Shown here one piece after another: positions 4,666 through 6,316 of a stretch of 6,316 nt of DNA (positions within the stretch are counted from its first letter, which is position 1; every line of letters begins with the position of its first letter). Below the pieces are notes generated by a model, which saw only the letters and a list, made by a program, of their open reading frames with translations, searched no databases and was not told where the DNA came from. This stretch comes from Chitinophaga pinensis (lineage in GTDB: Bacteria > Planctomycetota > Phycisphaerae > Phycisphaerales > SM1A02), in the NCBI GenBank assembly GCA_943329105.2, contig CALQCP020000145.1, forward strand, positions 1-6,316. Reading direction: 5' to 3'. A program made the position numbers and the translations under genes.

Positions 4666-6316
4666 TTACCGTTCCGCAATGTCGACCACTTTGCCCGGTG
4701 CATCGCCAAGATCGCACGAGCCGATGCCGTACACAAATCCGTCGGTACCGTACGAGCCGTACTGAATGAAGTTGCGGTCACCACGGCGCATCCAGAAGTC
4801 GACGGTGCCGTCGTCGTTCCAGTCGCGGATGTTGACGATGGAACCACTGGCCAATCCGGTACGCCGACGCTTGAGGCGAATGTAGTTGCCAGCTTCGTCC
4901 TGATCCATCAGGTCAACATCGTCATTGGCGCCTTGCCAGAAGATGTCCGGTTGACCGTTGCCATCAATGTCACCGAACCCTGCCACGCGGTTTCTGATAC
5001 TACGACTGGCAATGAGCGGGGCAAGCACATAGCCAGCAGTGTCTGTACCAGGAACCAGGACTCGAAGGTCACCAGACTCGCGGTCGCGCATCAGGATGTC
5101 CGGGGTGGTCTTGGTGCGGAAGTTGCCAATGGAGATGTCCCAGTCTCCTGGGGGCAATTCGTACTCGATGGTGCTGGCGATGGCACCAGCTTCAATGTTC
5201 CAGATGATCAATTGCGAAGGATCCAGGATGCCGCGAAGTAGAACATCGTCCTTGCCGTTGTTGTCAAAGTCGGCAGCCTTGATCGCGTCGAAACCAACAG
5301 GCAGCGTATCGATGGTCATGACTTCCAAGACCTTCCTGGCATCTCGCTTCCAGTAGCGCAGCACTTCTTGGTCGTCCACAAAGAGCACGTCGCCGGACAT
5401 ATCGCCGTTCATGTCCCCGCAGCCGACGTAGCGAGCGCCCGCAGGCAGCTTGCCAAGTTTCCCGAATGACGCCCGTTTGCCGATTTGCTTGCCATCAGTC
5501 TGCATGATGGAGACGTTGTCGCCGTTGAGTGCCACGGCACTGCCCTTGATGATCCCCCAGTTCTTGATGATGGGAAGCAAGGGAAGCGTGATCGCGCCCG
5601 GACCACTGGTGATTCCGCCACTCGGCGCGCCGCCGCCAGCGATGCCGCCGCCAGTTCCGCCGCTGCCGGTGCCCGGCGTGCCGCCACCAATCACTGGACG
5701 GCCGTCTGCGCCGAGGACTCCCCACGCTGGACCGGACACATTGCTATCGCCAGTTCCAACTTCAGCGGTGCGGTATTGGAATGGATACGCAGAGCCGAGG
5801 CCACCGGTTGGCGTCTCGGCGCTGACGATGCTGAAAGCGGTGTTGGTTGGTGAAACGGCAACCGAGCGACCCAGGCTGATACTTGCCGCAACGTTTGGAC
5901 CCCACAGGTCGCCACTGATATCACCAGTGCCGCGAATGCTCCAAGTGGAGCCACTCTTGACGAAGGTAAATCCAGCGCCCGCGTTGACGATCTGCCGGTA
6001 GATGGTTGGATCGTCGATGGTCGGAACAGCGGTGTCGTAGCCGGGAGCGCCGACGAGTGCTTGTGGTGGCTCGGTGTGGGACAGCGCTACTGAGTAACCG
6101 AAGTTGTTGTTAATGTTGTCGGCACGGGGTAACAAGGTCGAATCGACGGACCATGTGGTGCCATCATCGGTGCTCTTCATGATGTACGCGGCACCGTTGC
6201 CGGCCACAGCAGTACTTGCGCCGGAAGCTTGGGTTGGCGCACCAACCAAGAGCCAGTCAGCATCATCACCATCAAATACAGCAACGGCAGAACCAAACTG
6301 CGCGCTGACCGCAGGA
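4666..6316 (-). CDS. Secreted FG-GAP/VCBS repeat protein, C-terminal part (runs off right edge)
   Basis: The minus-strand frame is open from the right edge to a TAA at 4666-4668, giving 549 visible residues. The true start and any signal peptide are off the window; a TTG at 6249 is internal, because FG-GAP sequence (QFGSAVAVFDGDD, WLLVGAP) lies upstream of it. Visible residues 1 to about 175 form FG-GAP propeller repeats: FGSAVAV, LLVGAP, then FGYSVALS, ALVGAPGYD, then LGRSVAVS. A Gly-rich linker (about 210-240; bases 5596-5688) leads to a second repeat array. Its loops GDMNGDMSGD, ADFDNNGKDD, GNFRTKTTPD, GDIDGNGQPD and RDWNDDGTVD begin near 300, 348, 397, 448 and 497, a period of 48-51. Four resemble the Asp-x-Asp/Asn-x-Asn/Asp-Gly calcium loops of integrin alpha and VCBS proteins. 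The array ends with VVDIAER and no cell-wall or PEP-CTERM sorting tail. A secreted calcium-binding adhesion or matrix role is inferred. Convergent with the glycan operon, so not part of it. Confidence 0.85.
   Translation of the reverse strand, partial: PAVSAQFGSAVAVFDGDDADWLLVGAPTQASGASTAVAGNGAAYIMKSTDDGTTWSVDSTLLPRADNINNNFGYSVALSHTEPPQALVGAPGYDTAVPTIDDPTIYRQIVNAGAGFTFVKSGSTWSIRGTGDISGDLWGPNVAASISLGRSVAVSPTNTAFSIVSAETPTGGLGSAYPFQYRTAEVGTGDSNVSGPAWGVLGADGRPVIGGGTPGTGSGGTGGGIAGGGAPSGGITSGPGAITLPLLPIIKNWGIIKGSAVALNGDNVSIMQTDGKQIGKRASFGKLGKLPAGARYVGCGDMNGDMSGDVLFVDDQEVLRYWKRDARKVLEVMTIDTLPVGFDAIKAADFDNNGKDDVLLRGILDPSQLIIWNIEAGAIASTIEYELPPGDWDISIGNFRTKTTPDILMRDRESGDLRVLVPGTDTAGYVLAPLIASRSIRNRVAGFGDIDGNGQPDIFWQGANDDVDLMDQDEAGNYIRLKRRRTGLASGSIVNIRDWNDDGTVDFWMRRGDRNFIQYGSYGTDGFVYGIGSCDLGDAPGKVVDIAER
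5596..5688 (-). other. Glycine-rich linker between two repeat arrays of the FG-GAP protein
   Basis: This stretch encodes about 31 residues dominated by Gly with Ser, Thr, Pro and Ala (GGGTPGTGSGGTGGGIAGGG and onward). The DNA is correspondingly rich in GCCGCC-type triplets on the plus strand. It separates the FG-GAP-type propeller from the VCBS-like repeats, so it marks a domain boundary and is probably a flexible tether. Triplet-rich DNA like this can change in length between strains. Confidence 0.7.

Noticed and set aside
5450..6001. Plus-strand 183-codon open frame with proline-rich segment
   Set aside because: The Pro run is the antisense reading of the Gly-rich linker of the FG-GAP protein. 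The minus-strand frame has clear repeats and is the real one.
1..6316. CRISPR array, tRNA/rRNA genes, insertion sequences or phage genes
   Set aside because: I found no regularly spaced direct repeats, no tRNA-like cloverleaf sequence, no transposase motifs and no terminal inverted repeats. The only periodic signal is the protein repeat in the FG-GAP gene.

Overview
The window reads as part of a surface-polysaccharide locus from an environmental Gram-negative-type bacterium. I think a planctomycete, perhaps Phycisphaerae-like, is the most plausible source. The reasons are indirect: moderately high GC, no recognisable Shine-Dalgarno sequence before any visible start, a lysine/alanine-rich histone-H1-like tail on a small DNA-binding protein, and a large FG-GAP/VCBS-type secreted protein. 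No rRNA or other phylogenetic marker is present, so this placement is tentative.

Layout from left to right. (1) Bases 1-635, minus strand: the N-terminal 211 codons of a GT4-like glycosyltransferase that runs off the left edge. (2) Bases 636-732: a short divergent intergenic region with a perfect 6-bp inverted repeat. (3) Bases 733-1626, plus strand: a PAPS-sulfotransferase-like protein of the 'capsular polysaccharide synthesis' NKWYS type. (4) Bases 1627-1753: an intergenic gap with an imperfect hairpin (possible terminator) and a promoter-like element. (5) Bases 1754-2338, plus strand: a small protein with a basic tail, a coiled coil and a winged-helix-like C-terminus. (6) Bases 2347-3429, plus strand: a HAL2/SAL1-type 3'(2'),5'-bisphosphate nucleotidase. 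(7) Bases 3439-4581, plus strand: a complete GT4 glycosyltransferase of the lipid-carrier sugar-transferase type. (8) Bases 4582-4665: a convergent gap. (9) Bases 4666-6316, minus strand: the C-terminal 549 residues of a secreted FG-GAP/VCBS repeat protein that runs off the right edge.

How the genes may work together: genes 5-7 are spaced 8-9 bp apart and look like one transcription unit. The sulfotransferase-like protein would use PAPS and release PAP. The HAL2-type enzyme two genes downstream is the family that hydrolyses PAP to AMP and phosphate, relieving product inhibition. With two glycosyltransferases alongside, the simplest reading is a module that builds and sulfates an exopolysaccharide or capsule. 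This is an inference from families and neighbourhood; the sequence does not prove sulfation. I see no mobile element, CRISPR array, tRNA, rRNA or phage gene.
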